Assembly: GCF_016482825.1 (NCBI RefSeq)
Contig: NZ_JAEMNV010000002.1
Coordinates: forward strand, 1 to 64,000
DNA: 64,000 bases
DNA from: Antrihabitans stalagmiti
GTDB taxonomy: Bacteria > Actinomycetota > Actinomycetes > Mycobacteriales > Mycobacteriaceae
Reading direction: 5' to 3'
A model generated the notes under the pieces. It worked only from the letters and a program-made list of their open reading frames with translations. It was not told the DNA's origin and made no database searches. Shown one piece after another: positions 31,734-42,572 of the stretch. The translations under genes and the position numbers were made by a program. Position 1 is the stretch's first letter; each line of letters opens with the position of its first letter.

Positions 31734-31755
31734 GTCTTACTAAGACGATCGTCTT
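31734..31755. promoter_or_regulatory. Two overlapping operator palindromes (TetR / alcohol dehydrogenase)
   Basis: GTCTTACTAAGAC (31734-31746) is a perfect 13-base palindrome. It overlaps AAGACGATCGTCTT (31742-31755), a perfect 14-base palindrome, through the shared AAGAC. Both lie centrally between the divergent dehydrogenase and TetR genes. Three GTCTT/AAGAC half-sites at regular spacing suggest cooperative binding of two TetR dimers. Confidence 0.7.
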
Positions 31756-31777
31756 GTCAAGCCGCTACGATGGACCG

Positions 31778-32350
31778 ATGCCACGAGTCACCGACACGCG
31801 TCAGCGCATGATTCGAACGGCGTCACGCCTGCTGCGACGACAGGGCTACGCGGCGACCGGATGGCGCCAGGTTGTCGCCGACAGCGAGACGCCGTGGGGT
31901 TCCCAAGCCCACCACTTTCCCGGCGGCAAGGAACAGCTCGCCGTCGAGGCGCTCACCGCATCGGGAGCGGCCTACGAACGCCTGCTGACACGCGCGTTCA
32001 CCGCCCACCCCGCCGACACGATCACCGCGTGGGGCGCGCTCGCAGGCGCGGAGCTCGAGGCGAGCGGTTGGGCCGACGGCTGCCCGATCGCGACGGTCAC
32101 GCTGGAAACCGCGCACACCTCGCCGGCGCTGGCTCAGGTGTGTGGCGCTGCCTTGACGAGCTGGCGGGAGATCATCGCAGAATCGCTCGTCCGTCACGGT
32201 CTCGCTCCTGCCGACGCCGTGCCACTGGCAACGTTGATCCTCGCCGCGATCGAAGGAGCTCTCCTACTCGCTCGCGCCACCCGCGACGTCACTCCCCTAC
32301 ACGACGTTGCCCAACAACTATCCGACGTTGTTCGAAATCGAATCGGATAA
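31778..32350 (+). CDS. TetR-family repressor (LmrA/YxaF-like)
   Basis: The 190-residue protein has an N-terminal TetR helix-turn-helix (TRQRMIRTASRLLRRQGYAAT, then SQAHHFPGGKEQLAVEAL, residues 5-60) and an all-helical ligand domain with DGCPIATVTLE typical of the LmrA/YxaF group. It probably represses itself and the divergent alcohol dehydrogenase through the palindromes between them. The inducer is unknown. The ATG giving PRVTDTRQR was chosen because the HTH follows at normal distance. Confidence 0.88.
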   Translation: MPRVTDTRQRMIRTASRLLRRQGYAATGWRQVVADSETPWGSQAHHFPGGKEQLAVEALTASGAAYERLLTRAFTAHPADTITAWGALAGAELEASGWADGCPIATVTLETAHTSPALAQVCGAALTSWREIIAESLVRHGLAPADAVPLATLILAAIEGALLLARATRDVTPLHDVAQQLSDVVRNRIG

Positions 32351-32416
32351 AGCGTTACGAAATCGTCTCGGCGAGCGATGCACTGCATACAAGACTTCGA
32401 GACAAGGGAAAGAACA

Positions 32417-32545
32417 ATGATCGGCTACATGACAGTCGCACTGGGCGCAGTACCGATTCTGGTGCTTGCATTCGGCACGATGGCGCTCGACGTCTTCGAC
32501 GCGACCCATGACTGGCATCCAGCCGCGCAGCGAGTCAAGAAGTAG
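32417..32545 (+). CDS. 42-residue single-pass membrane microprotein
   Basis: A 43-codon frame starts at ATG after AAGGGAAAG at good spacing and ends in TAG. It encodes a hydrophobic helix (VALGAVPILVLAFGTMALDVF, residues 7-27 in part) and a charged C-terminus ending AAQRVKK. It follows the TetR gene on the same strand by 66 bases and ends 9 bases before the convergent QueA-like gene. The ribosome site, membrane helix and polar tail favour a real small protein. No family is recognised. Confidence 0.5.
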   Translation: MIGYMTVALGAVPILVLAFGTMALDVFDATHDWHPAAQRVKK

Positions 32546-32554
32546 GACGGCCAC

Positions 32555-33595
32555 TCAGCTTCGCAGGAGTAACGCACTGTCGCCGAATTCGTGCCACAGG
32601 TAGTCCCCTGCCAGCGCCGAATCATAGGCTCGCCGTACCGATTCGACGCCGACCACGGCCTCGAGCAAATTCAGATGCGATGCACCCGGCGCATGCCATC
32701 CGGTGATGAGGCCGTCCACCAGACGGGTCGGCCGATCCTGTGCCAGAACAAGATCGGTCCATCCCGCGGCCGCATGCGCACGGCCATCGGAATCGACGAC
32801 GCTTTCCAGTGCTCGCGTCACCGTCGTACCCACAGCAACGACCCGACCGCCGGACGCGCGAGTCTCGTTCACGATGCGCGCGGTCGCAGCGGAGACGGCA
32901 AACCGCTCCGGGCTCGGTGGCTCTCCCGCCTCGGGTGACGAGACGCCGGTGTGCAAGGTGATGGGCGCGAACGAAATACCCGTCGAGGCGAGCTCGGTCA
33001 CCAGTCGGTCGGTGAACGGTCTTGCAGCGCTCGGCATCTCGGCACTGCCGGGAAAGAGTCCGAACGCGGTGCGGTAGTAGAACGCCGACCAGCGGTCACG
33101 TAGATACGTGTAGGTGACCGGCCTGCCCCAGCGAGCCAGATGGTCGACGACGGAATCGGTGCCGGTTATGTCGGCGACCCAGAGTCGGTCGGATCCGTCG
33201 AGCCACGGTCTGCGGAGCGTGCCGACCACGCCACCGGGACAGAGCAGGCGTGCGCCAGATCCGATGTCGTTGCCGCTCGCGGGAGTTCGATCCGGTGAAC
33301 GGATTTCGACGACCCAACTGTGGTCGTCCAGCCAGGTCGAGAAGTGTAGGACCACGTCGCGGGTGCCGAGTCTTGCGTCGACCGCCGCAGATAGCGTCGC
33401 CGAATTGTTGACGACGACAAGGTCTCCGGGCACCAGGAATGTTCCCAGCTCGTGAAAGCGCGCGTGGGTCATGGTGTTTCGATCGGAAACAAGCAGCGCG
33501 ACGTCGTCTCGCGCCAAGCCGCGCGATTCGGGTGGTCCGCTCGCCTCACGGTCCGGCGGTAGCGCAAACGTCGGTTCGTGCACGGTGGCTGTCAT
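32555..33595 (-). CDS. QueA-like S-adenosylmethionine:tRNA ribosyltransferase-isomerase family protein
   Basis: The 346-residue protein resembles QueA, which transfers and rearranges the ribosyl of S-adenosylmethionine onto the queuosine precursor in tRNA. Family segments are GDLVVVNNSATLSAAVDARL near residue 65, YTYLRDRW and AGSAEMPSAARPFT, GISFAPITLHTG, and GTTVTRALES. No other queuosine gene is seen in this window. The divergent N-terminus and the coupling to an SDR (ATGA, 4-base overlap with the SDR stop) suggest either an orphan QueA or a different SAM-derived chemistry. The start is fixed by the overlap. Confidence 0.75.
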   Translation of the reverse strand: MTATVHEPTFALPPDREASGPPESRGLARDDVALLVSDRNTMTHARFHELGTFLVPGDLVVVNNSATLSAAVDARLGTRDVVLHFSTWLDDHSWVVEIRSPDRTPASGNDIGSGARLLCPGGVVGTLRRPWLDGSDRLWVADITGTDSVVDHLARWGRPVTYTYLRDRWSAFYYRTAFGLFPGSAEMPSAARPFTDRLVTELASTGISFAPITLHTGVSSPEAGEPPSPERFAVSAATARIVNETRASGGRVVAVGTTVTRALESVVDSDGRAHAAAGWTDLVLAQDRPTRLVDGLITGWHAPGASHLNLLEAVVGVESVRRAYDSALAGDYLWHEFGDSALLLRS

Positions 33596-34293
33596 CGAGC
33601 CGCACCTGCCAGCCACTCGGCGGTTGTGTAGCGGCCGCTCGACGGTCGCTCGGCGATGATCCGAAGCAGCGCCGGGACGACCGTGGCCGGTTCCGGTCGA
33701 TCCGAAATATCTTCGCCTGGAAACGCGGCTTGGTGCATCTGCGTTCGCATGTCGCCGGGATCGAACGCGTAGATCCTCAGGTCGGAATTCTCGGCTGCGA
33801 GGATCGCCGTCAGGTGATCGAGGGCGGCCTTCGACGATCCGTAACCGCCCCAACCCTCGTAGGCGCCGACCGCAGCGTCGGAGCTGATGTTGATCGCAAC
33901 ACCGTCCGAGGCACGCAGATACGGCAGCGCTGTCTGCAGAATAGCAAGTGGGGCAACCACATTGGTCGCGAAGACGCGGGCAAGTTCGTCGAGTGGATAG
34001 CGCTGCAGCCTCGGCATCGGCGAGGGCCCGAGTTCGCTCGCATTGTTGACCACCAGGTCGAGGCGGGCGCGTGTCCTCAGCACGTCGGCAATGCGCGTGC
34101 GATGTTCCGGATCGGACACATCGCCGAGGACCGGTTGGACGGCAGGACCTAGGTCCTGCCGCAGTCGGTCCAGCCGATCACTCCCCCGCGCAGTCGCGAT
34201 GACATTCCAGCCGTCGCCGACGAGTGCTTCGGTGAGCGCCCTACCCAATCCTGCGGATGCGCCCGTAACGAGCGCAATCTTGGTTTCCGACAT
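33592..34293 (-). CDS. Short-chain dehydrogenase/reductase
   Basis: This 233-residue SDR has the cofactor motif TGASAGLGRAL near residue 10, NNAS near residue 84, the active-site tyrosine and lysine in GGYGSSKAALDHL near residue 150, and a preceding serine in INISSDAAVG. It is an NAD(P)-dependent oxidoreductase of unknown substrate. Its stop overlaps the QueA-like start, so the two are co-translated. A gap of 65 bases separates it from ligA upstream. Confidence 0.85.
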   Translation of the reverse strand: MSETKIALVTGASAGLGRALTEALVGDGWNVIATARGSDRLDRLRQDLGPAVQPVLGDVSDPEHRTRIADVLRTRARLDLVVNNASELGPSPMPRLQRYPLDELARVFATNVVAPLAILQTALPYLRASDGVAINISSDAAVGAYEGWGGYGSSKAALDHLTAILAAENSDLRIYAFDPGDMRTQMHQAAFPGEDISDRPEPATVVPALLRIIAERPSSGRYTTAEWLAGAAR

Positions 34294-34358
34294 CGAATCT
34301 CCCTTGTTTCAGTAACAAGGTCCATCGTGAAACCTGAAGTGCTGTTGAGGTCAAGCAG

Positions 34359-36500
<2,142 letters not shown>

Positions 36501-36515
36501 TTATCGCAGGGCACA

Positions 36516-36590
36516 GGCGGCTACGCCGCTCGTGAGTCTTTTCGGAGGGCCTGACCACCAAAAAGACTCACGAGCGGCGGAGCCGCATTC
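36516..36590. repeat. Palindromic intergenic element, copy C
   Basis: Third copy: hairpin GGCGG-CTA-CGCCGC (36516-36529), arm CTCGTGAGTCTTTTCGGAGG, an 8-base loop region, arm CCACCAAAAAGACTCACGAG (ending 36574) and hairpin GCGGC-GGA-GCCGC (36574-36586). It begins directly after the stop of the HD-domain gene on the minus strand and ends 25 bases before the ligA start, consistent with a terminator insulating ligA. Confidence 0.7.
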
Positions 36591-37136
36591 TCACCATTTG
36601 AACATCGGCAGGGGCGACAAGGGTTTGGTCACCAGCCTTTTCCCGGACAGCTTGACCAAGCGCAGATGGAAGCCCGCGTCAGGGTATTGCGCAGCGATCC
36701 TTCGATACTCGCTGCGCGGCAATCCGAAACGACGGAGACCGAACGTGACGTCGATGGTGTCGGCCCGCCTGAAAATCTCGACCGGAGAACTCGCCTTCCC
36801 CGCTGCACGCACTTTGTGGTGCTCGTCGATCATCTCGCTCACCAGCGGCTCGATGCTCTTGTGTCCTGTCGCAGCGAGGTCCGCACGGGCCCGCTCGATC
36901 GACGGTGCGAGGTAGTCGAAGGTCCCGTCACTCCAGATTCCCAGATCGTGGAATACCGCTGCAACGACGAACTCCTCGCGGTCGCTCGGCCTGGTCTCGA
37001 CGGACCCGCCACCATGCAGATGCAGTGCATCGCAGAATTCCAGCACGCGCAGAACGTGATTCGTGTACGCCTCTCGATCAGGCCCCAGAGCATCGCCCCA
37101 GGGCGCCAACCGCTGTTCGATATCGCCACGGTCCAC
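36591..37136 (-). CDS. HD-domain protein
   Basis: The 181-residue protein has an HD-type metal-dependent phosphohydrolase signature: histidine in YTNHVLRVLEF, the HD pair in VAAVFHDLGIWSDGTFD near residue 70, and a later MIDEHHKVR. Substrate (nucleotide or phosphoester) is unknown. GTG is chosen as the start because AGGAG lies 7 bases upstream and homology begins just after it; the longer open frame upstream is Arg-rich and antisense to the previous gene. It is the last gene of the olsB-like to HD unit and ends at palindromic copy C. Confidence 0.72.
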   Translation of the reverse strand: MDRGDIEQRLAPWGDALGPDREAYTNHVLRVLEFCDALHLHGGGSVETRPSDREEFVVAAVFHDLGIWSDGTFDYLAPSIERARADLAATGHKSIEPLVSEMIDEHHKVRAAGKASSPVEIFRRADTIDVTFGLRRFGLPRSEYRRIAAQYPDAGFHLRLVKLSGKRLVTKPLSPLPMFKW

Positions 37137-37165
37137 GACTACTCCTCTGCTACAACGCCGCGCGC

Positions 37166-38197
37166 TTACAACGACTCCGGCTCCTCGGCGAATGCACGCG
37201 CAACTTCCGTGCTCAACCGCAACGCTTTTCGTGCCCACGCATCGGATGCACCGGCCAACCCGCACGACGGGGTGACGATGACCTTCGATCCCAACGTCGC
37301 TCGCGGGAAACCCAACCGGTCGACGAGTTGCAACGCGGGTTCGGCGAGGTCGCGCCACTTGCGAACCGCAGGCGTATCCGTCGACGGAACGAGACCGAGT
37401 GCGACGCCCTTGCCCGCCTCCAGCAACTCACCGATGCCGTCCAGATCGGCAGGTTCGAGCTGCGCCACATCGATTCCGACATAGGATGCGTGACTGCGTC
37501 GCAACAGTTCGAGCGGCGGCGAACTCGCGCAGTTGTGCACGAGCACAGGCGCGTTCGCCGCATCGATCACCGTGTCGAGGAAGTTCAGCGCATCGGGTGC
37601 TGGCATCGCTCCGATACTGTCCATGCTCGTCACACCGCGCAGCGAACCGTTGAGAACATCCGACAGCAGCGGCTCGTCGATCTGCACGAGCACCTTCGCG
37701 TCCAGCCGGCGCGCGACTTCGGCGACATGTTGGGACAGTCCCTCGGCGAGGGATTCCGAAAAGTCACGTAGCGCACCGGAATCGGTGATGACGCGATGCC
37801 CGTTGGCAAGCTCGACCTCGGCGGCGAGCGTCAGTGGTCCACACGTCTGCACCTTGACGGTCTTGCCGAGGCCATTGAAACCAGCTGTGCCCCATGCCTC
37901 TTCGAGCGCATCGAGATCGTCACGCAGAAACACCGACGACCGCCGCGCTGCGTTGCCTTGGCGCGCGGTCAGCCGGTAGCCGCGAGTAGTCGTGTCGAAA
38001 TGCAGATCGATCAGCAGCGCACCGGCACGGCCGATCATGTCTGCACCTACACCTCGCGCAGGCAGTTCGACGATGTGCGGCAAGTCGCCGAGCTCGCCGA
38101 CGACGATCGTCGCGGCCTCGCGTGGGTCCGTGCCCGGCCACGAGCCGATACCGGTGGCAATGCCGCCCAACGGCACGGATCCGGACGAATCCGTCAC
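37166..38197 (-). CDS. Cobalamin-independent methionine synthase (MetE C-terminal-like) family protein
   Basis: At 343 residues this covers only the MetE C-terminal barrel fold. Zinc-type ligands are visible as [13 protein letters not shown] (His/Cys near residue 220) and VTPSCGLAG (Cys near 310), with [12 protein letters not shown] between. It lacks the N-terminal half of MetE, like archaeal MetE-related proteins and the mycobacterial neighbour Rv3015c, so its methyl donor is uncertain. Its start overlaps the mnmA stop by four bases, tying it to tRNA thiolation genes. Confidence 0.78.
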   Translation of the reverse strand: MTDSSGSVPLGGIATGIGSWPGTDPREAATIVVGELGDLPHIVELPARGVGADMIGRAGALLIDLHFDTTTRGYRLTARQGNAARRSSVFLRDDLDALEEAWGTAGFNGLGKTVKVQTCGPLTLAAEVELANGHRVITDSGALRDFSESLAEGLSQHVAEVARRLDAKVLVQIDEPLLSDVLNGSLRGVTSMDSIGAMPAPDALNFLDTVIDAANAPVLVHNCASSPPLELLRRSHASYVGIDVAQLEPADLDGIGELLEAGKGVALGLVPSTDTPAVRKWRDLAEPALQLVDRLGFPRATLGSKVIVTPSCGLAGASDAWARKALRLSTEVARAFAEEPESL

Positions 38198-39279
38198 TGC
38201 TGGTTGCTGGTTCGCGAGATCGTGCCGCTGCCCAACACCTGATCACCAGCGGCGTCCGGCCGATACATCACAAGCGCCTGACCCCGTGCGACACCTGTCA
38301 ACGGCTCGCGCAACCGCACCTCGATGCCATCTCCAACCGCTTCGGCGACAGCCTCCGCCAAACCACCGTGCGCACGAACCTGCACGACGCATTCGATCGG
38401 CCCCTCGGGAGCGACGCCGGACGTCCAGATTGCACGGACGGCCTCGATCGACCACACCTGTAGCCGCTCGGCGGACCCGACCTTCACTGTCCCCGTGTCG
38501 GGCTCGATGGACGTGACGTACCGCGGCTGACCGTCGGCAGCGGGTCCCTGCACGCCGAGTCCCTTGCGCTGACCGATCGTGAAGCCGTGCACACCTTCGT
38601 GATCCGCGAGCACCTCACCGGAGTCGGCATCGACGACCTTGCCGGGGCGGATCCCGATTCGCGCACCAAGGAACGCACGGGTGTTGCCGGACGGAATGAA
38701 GCAGATGTCGTGGCTGTCCGGCTTTTCGGCAACAGCGAGGCCACGTTCGGCGGCCTCCGCACGGATCTGCGGCTTCGGGGTGTCACCGACGGGGAACATC
38801 GCCCGTGAAAGCTGGTCCGCGGTAAGGACTGCGAGTACGTAGGACTGATCCTTGTCGACATCGACCGCGCGACGCAGGACACCGTCTTCCAGCCGGGCAT
38901 AGTGACCGGTTGCGACGGCATCGAAGCCGAGCGCCTGTGCCCGGTCGGCAAGCGCGGAGAACTTGATCTTCTCGTTGCAGCGCAAGCATGGATTGGGAGT
39001 TTCACCCGCGGCGTAGGACTCGACGAAGTCGTCGATCACGTCGTCCTTGAAGCGCTCGGCGAAATCCCAGACATAGAAGGGAATTCCGAGCACATCGGCG
39101 GCACGACGCGCGTCACCGGCGTCCTCTTTCGAGCAGCATCCGCGGGATCCGGTTCGCAGGGTTCCCGGCGCCTCGGACAGCGCGAGATGTACTCCGACGA
39201 CGTCGTGTCCGGCGGCGACCGCACGTGCGGCCGCGACTGCCGAATCGACGCCACCACTCATGGCGGCGAGCACTCGCAT
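38194..39279 (-). CDS. mnmA: tRNA-specific 2-thiouridylase
   Basis: MnmA thiolates U34 of Lys, Glu and Gln tRNAs. The 361-residue enzyme has the PP-loop [13 protein letters not shown] near residue 5, the catalytic cysteine in [12 protein letters not shown] near residue 107, and the second cysteine in [11 protein letters not shown] near residue 204. The C-terminal beta-barrel follows. The ATG shares one base with the stop of the cysteine desulfurase gene (TGATG), and the long upstream frame was rejected. Tight coupling suggests the desulfurase donates sulfur directly, as with YrvO and MnmA in Bacillus subtilis. Confidence 0.95.
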   Translation of the reverse strand: MRVLAAMSGGVDSAVAAARAVAAGHDVVGVHLALSEAPGTLRTGSRGCCSKEDAGDARRAADVLGIPFYVWDFAERFKDDVIDDFVESYAAGETPNPCLRCNEKIKFSALADRAQALGFDAVATGHYARLEDGVLRRAVDVDKDQSYVLAVLTADQLSRAMFPVGDTPKPQIRAEAAERGLAVAEKPDSHDICFIPSGNTRAFLGARIGIRPGKVVDADSGEVLADHEGVHGFTIGQRKGLGVQGPAADGQPRYVTSIEPDTGTVKVGSAERLQVWSIEAVRAIWTSGVAPEGPIECVVQVRAHGGLAEAVAEAVGDGIEVRLREPLTGVARGQALVMYRPDAAGDQVLGSGTISRTSNQQ

Positions 39280-40514
39280 CAGCGAATCCCTCCCTTTGCA
39301 CCCGCACCTGCAAGGCCGGCTGCTTTCGCGCGCTCCACGATCTGTGGCAGTGCGGCAATCAGCGCGGCGACGTCGGCGCGAGTCGAATTGTGGCCTAGCG
39401 AGAATCGCAACGAACCGCGCGCATCTGCCGCGTCGACACCCATTGCGATGAGTACATGGCTCGGTCGGGCGACGCCCGCCGTACACGCCGACCCGGTCGA
39501 GCATTCGATCCCGGCGGCGTCGAGCAGCATCAACAGCGAATCACCTTCACAACCTGGAAAGGTGAAGTGCGCGTTGCCAGGCAGACGGTCGGTGCCGATC
39601 GGACCGTTGAGCACGGAATCGGGCGCGATGCTCCGGATTCCGTCGACCAGATAGTCGCGCAGTGCGCGTAGTTCGGCCGCGCGGGAATCGATGTCGGTTA
39701 CGGTCTCGCGCAGTGCAGCGGCCATACCCACAACTGCAGCCGTGTCGGGTGTACCTGCGCGCACATCGCGCTCGTGACCGCCGCCGTGCAGCAGCGGAAC
39801 ACACGGCACCTGACGCCCGAGTAGCAGCGCCCCCGCGCCCATCGGCCCGCCGAACTTGTGCGCGGCGATGCTCGCGGCCGACAGACCGCTCGCGGCGAAG
39901 TCGATCGGCAACTGTGCGGCGGCTTGTATCGTGTCGCTGTGCATCGGCACGTCGAACTCGCGCGCGATGGCTGCGAGCTCTGCGATCGGCATGATCGTGC
40001 CGACCTCGTTGTTTGCCCACATGATCGAAACCAAGGCGGCTTCGTCCGCGTGCAGGGCAAGGGCCGCACGTAGCGTGTCCGGTGCAACCGAACCGTTCTC
40101 GTCGACCGGCAGCCAGGTCACGACCGCACCCTCGTGCTGCTCCAGCCATTCGACTGCGTCGAGGACCGCGTGATGCTCGACCGCGCTGGCAAAGATTCTG
40201 ACGCGACGCGGATCGGCGTCACGGCGAGCCCAGAAGATGCCCTTGATCGCGAGGTTGTCGCTCTCGGTACCACCCGAGGTGAAGATGACTTCCGACGGCC
40301 GCGCGCCGAGGCTGGCCGCAATCGATTCGCGTGCCTCTTCGACCCGGCGCCGCGCCGCGCGACCGGAACCGTGCAGCGACGACGCGTTGCCGAACGTGTG
40401 GAAGACAGCGGTCATCGCCTCGATCGCGACACGGAGCATCGGCGTCGTGGCCGCGTGGTCGAGGTAAACAGGGGTGGACGCGCCGCTGGCAACGCCATTG
40501 CTGACCGAACTCAT
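39279..40514 (-). CDS. iscS: Cysteine desulfurase (IscS/NifS family)
   Basis: This PLP enzyme removes sulfur from cysteine to form a protein persulfide. The 411-residue protein starts near [12 protein letters not shown], has the PLP lysine in [18 protein letters not shown] near residue 220 and the mobile catalytic cysteine in [13 protein letters not shown] near residue 345. Length fits the IscS class. It is coupled to mnmA by a one-base overlap. No scaffold (iscU/sufU) gene is adjacent, so tRNA thiolation rather than general iron-sulfur assembly is its likely job, though a shared role cannot be excluded. The M. tuberculosis equivalent is iscS (Rv3025c). Confidence 0.93.
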   Translation of the reverse strand: MSSVSNGVASGASTPVYLDHAATTPMLRVAIEAMTAVFHTFGNASSLHGSGRAARRRVEEARESIAASLGARPSEVIFTSGGTESDNLAIKGIFWARRDADPRRVRIFASAVEHHAVLDAVEWLEQHEGAVVTWLPVDENGSVAPDTLRAALALHADEAALVSIMWANNEVGTIMPIAELAAIAREFDVPMHSDTIQAAAQLPIDFAASGLSAASIAAHKFGGPMGAGALLLGRQVPCVPLLHGGGHERDVRAGTPDTAAVVGMAAALRETVTDIDSRAAELRALRDYLVDGIRSIAPDSVLNGPIGTDRLPGNAHFTFPGCEGDSLLMLLDAAGIECSTGSACTAGVARPSHVLIAMGVDAADARGSLRFSLGHNSTRADVAALIAALPQIVERAKAAGLAGAGAKGGIR

Positions 40515-40575
40515 AACCCAACAAGGATAGCTCGGACGGCCGGACGGTTTGACCTCGTCCGGCGCCCGGCCCCGT

Positions 40576-41583
40576 TCAGGCGATACGAGCGACCGGCTGC
40601 GCCGTTGCAGCGACCGTTTCGACCGCCGGAACAGGCGTCTTGTGAGTGTTGCGTGCCTCTTCCGATTCGAGCACTCCGTGAGCGGCGAAATCGAGTTCGA
40701 CCTGCCCACGAACCGCACGTTCGCAGCGCGTCGCAAGGTCGCGGCGGCTGGTTCCTGGCTGCTCGACGGGTGCAAGGACGATCTCGGCGGTGATACCGCG
40801 CGAGCGGAGCATGCGTAGAAGTGACGCGACCATCGAGTCGTCGCCGATGAAGGACGGCGTCGTAGACAGCGACCCGTCCTCGTTGCGGTACTGCAGGCGG
40901 ATCGGCTGCACAGCGGTGTTCGTGTCGATCGCGGCTTGGAACAGCGCAGGCCGCAACGTTCCGTAGGCGCGGCCACACCAGGTGGTGCCTTCCGGAAATG
41001 CGGTGATGCGTTCACCGGCGGTGATCCTGTCGGCGATCTGCCGGATGACATCTGGCAGGGTCCGCAGCTTGGCCCGGTCGATCGGGACGACGCGCATCTT
41101 CCGGGCGAGCAGGCCGAGAACGGGCCAGTCGACCAGATCTGCCCGTGCGACGAAGCTGACGGGCTGTACGGCGGCAATGGCAATGATGTCCGTCCACCCG
41201 ACATGGCCGCTGACGATCAGCACACCGTCGTCGGGCCTCGCGTAGATGCGCCCCGGCGACGCGTCTCCACGCTCGTCGATTACCCGCAGCCGCATACCGC
41301 AGCAGCGCAGCAGCGCGTGTGCGTAGCGCCGTTGCATCGTCGACTTCAACGCTGTCGGCGTCACAACGCTGACGACGGGGAAACTCAGCAGCACCGTTGC
41401 GACGCCGGCAAGTCGCGTTGCGAACTCGACGTCACCGACGACGACCGAATCGGTATCGACACAGGCCGCATCACAGGGGCTGCCGGGCATCCACGCGTGT
41501 GCGGAATGCTGCGGCTGTGCTGATGGCATTTCCGCCAGCCCCGCACACTCCTCGACGAGGGCGATGTCTTCGACGACGGTCAT
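40576..41583 (-). CDS. PlsC-family 1-acyl-glycerol/ornithine-lipid-type acyltransferase
   Basis: The 335-residue protein has the acyltransferase catalytic motif H-x4-D in [15 protein letters not shown] near residue 125 and the phosphate-binding [13 protein letters not shown] near residue 200. A hydrophobic segment ([18 protein letters not shown]) anchors the N-terminal part in the membrane. It acylates a lyso-lipid. Coupling by a four-base overlap to a GNAT enzyme of OlsB type suggests an OlsA-like role in ornithine lipid synthesis, but phosphatidic acid synthesis is the alternative. The start is fixed by the ATGA overlap. Confidence 0.85.
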   Translation of the reverse strand: MTVVEDIALVEECAGLAEMPSAQPQHSAHAWMPGSPCDAACVDTDSVVVGDVEFATRLAGVATVLLSFPVVSVVTPTALKSTMQRRYAHALLRCCGMRLRVIDERGDASPGRIYARPDDGVLIVSGHVGWTDIIAIAAVQPVSFVARADLVDWPVLGLLARKMRVVPIDRAKLRTLPDVIRQIADRITAGERITAFPEGTTWCGRAYGTLRPALFQAAIDTNTAVQPIRLQYRNEDGSLSTTPSFIGDDSMVASLLRMLRSRGITAEIVLAPVEQPGTSRRDLATRCERAVRGQVELDFAAHGVLESEEARNTHKTPVPAVETVAATAQPVARIA

Positions 41584-42404
41584 CCAGCTCCACCTTCGAG
41601 ATTGGCAGCGGCCTGCTGCAGTCGATCGAGGTAGCGACGGTTGACCTGATGAAGCCCGAGGAGCGCGACGAAGTCGGCAACTGCGAAGTCGGGGTCGTGG
41701 GCAGGTTCGCCGCAGACCGACGCGCCAAGCCGCAGGTAGCCCTTGAGCAGCGGCGGCAGCTTCGTCTTGGCAGGCGCTGCGATCTCGTCGAGGGTTCGGC
41801 CGTCGACGATCACCGGGTTGTACGGACGCACCACGTGCGGCGATGCGTGCTTGCTCAGCAGGATGTCGCGCACCCCGCGAACATTGGCTCCTACGGGTTC
41901 GTCTGCCGATTCCTGCATCGGAACCGAAACGCAGCCCATCACCCACTCGTATCCGGTGAGCTGGATGTAGTGCAGGATGCCCGCCCACATGAGGCTGAGC
42001 ACCGATCCGTTGCGGTGCTCGGGACGCACGCAGGCGCGACCCATCTCGACGACCTGCGGCCGCAGCGGCGCGAGCGCGGACAGGTCGAACTCGGTGGCCG
42101 TGTAGTAACCGCCTGCTGCCTTGGCGGCGTCGGGCGGCAACATCCGGTAGCAACCGACGAATTCACCGGAGATCTCGTCGCGGACGAGCAGGTGATCGCA
42201 GTGCTCGTCGAAGCGATCGGCGTCGACGCCCAATGCATTGTCGGGGATGTTGAATCCGGGTTCGGTCGCGAAGACCTCGTAGCGCAATCGCTGCGCAGCC
42301 AAGCGATGCTCGCGATCCGACGTGACGACCAAGGAATACCTCGGGCGCAACGTCGTGTCGCCGATGGTTCGGCTGGGTGGCGATAGAACCGACAAAGTTG
42401 TCAT
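41580..42404 (-). CDS. OlsB-like GNAT N-acyltransferase (ornithine/acyl-ACP type)
   Basis: The 274-residue protein belongs to the Acetyltransf_5 (OlsB/hemolysin-like) branch of GNAT enzymes: AAQRLRYEVFATEPGFN near residue 38, FDEHCDHLLVRD near 66, and VVEMGRACVRPEHRNGSVL near 118. OlsB-type members transfer a 3-hydroxyacyl chain from acyl carrier protein to ornithine. Others have unknown acceptors. Followed directly (ATGA) by a PlsC-like gene, the same pairing as olsB/olsA in proteobacteria and Rv3027c/Rv3026c in M. tuberculosis. First gene of a six-gene unit reaching the HD protein. Confidence 0.82.
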   Translation of the reverse strand: MTTLSVLSPPSRTIGDTTLRPRYSLVVTSDREHRLAAQRLRYEVFATEPGFNIPDNALGVDADRFDEHCDHLLVRDEISGEFVGCYRMLPPDAAKAAGGYYTATEFDLSALAPLRPQVVEMGRACVRPEHRNGSVLSLMWAGILHYIQLTGYEWVMGCVSVPMQESADEPVGANVRGVRDILLSKHASPHVVRPYNPVIVDGRTLDEIAAPAKTKLPPLLKGYLRLGASVCGEPAHDPDFAVADFVALLGLHQVNRRYLDRLQQAAANLEGGAG

Positions 42405-42498
42405 GCCCGATGTCTAACGAGCTAGAAATGCGTCGCGGCATCTTTCGAGTGTCGTGTCGGTGCAGCTTGGGTTAACGCAGGTAGCAGTAGGTACGGGC

Positions 42499-42562
42499 GT
42501 TCACCGGGGGTTCATCGAGGTGGCTGACGGGCAACCGACGATCGACGAACGCCCCGGCGAAC
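42499..42562 (-). terminator. Long hairpin after the TAP-family hydrolase gene
   Basis: Arm 42499-42518 (GTTCACCGGGGGTTCATCGA) pairs with 42542-42562 over about 20 positions with a 23-base loop. Two plus-strand A/C mismatches become U-G wobbles in the minus-strand transcript, so the fold is better for RNA made leftward. It begins about 10 bases after the hydrolase stop, fitting a terminator. Confidence 0.6.
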
Positions 42563-42572
42563 GAGCCGTACA

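Noticed and set aside
40515-41204. Upstream extension of the cysteine desulfurase
   Set aside because: Ser/Arg-rich shadow of the PlsC-like gene, with no homology before MSSVSNG.
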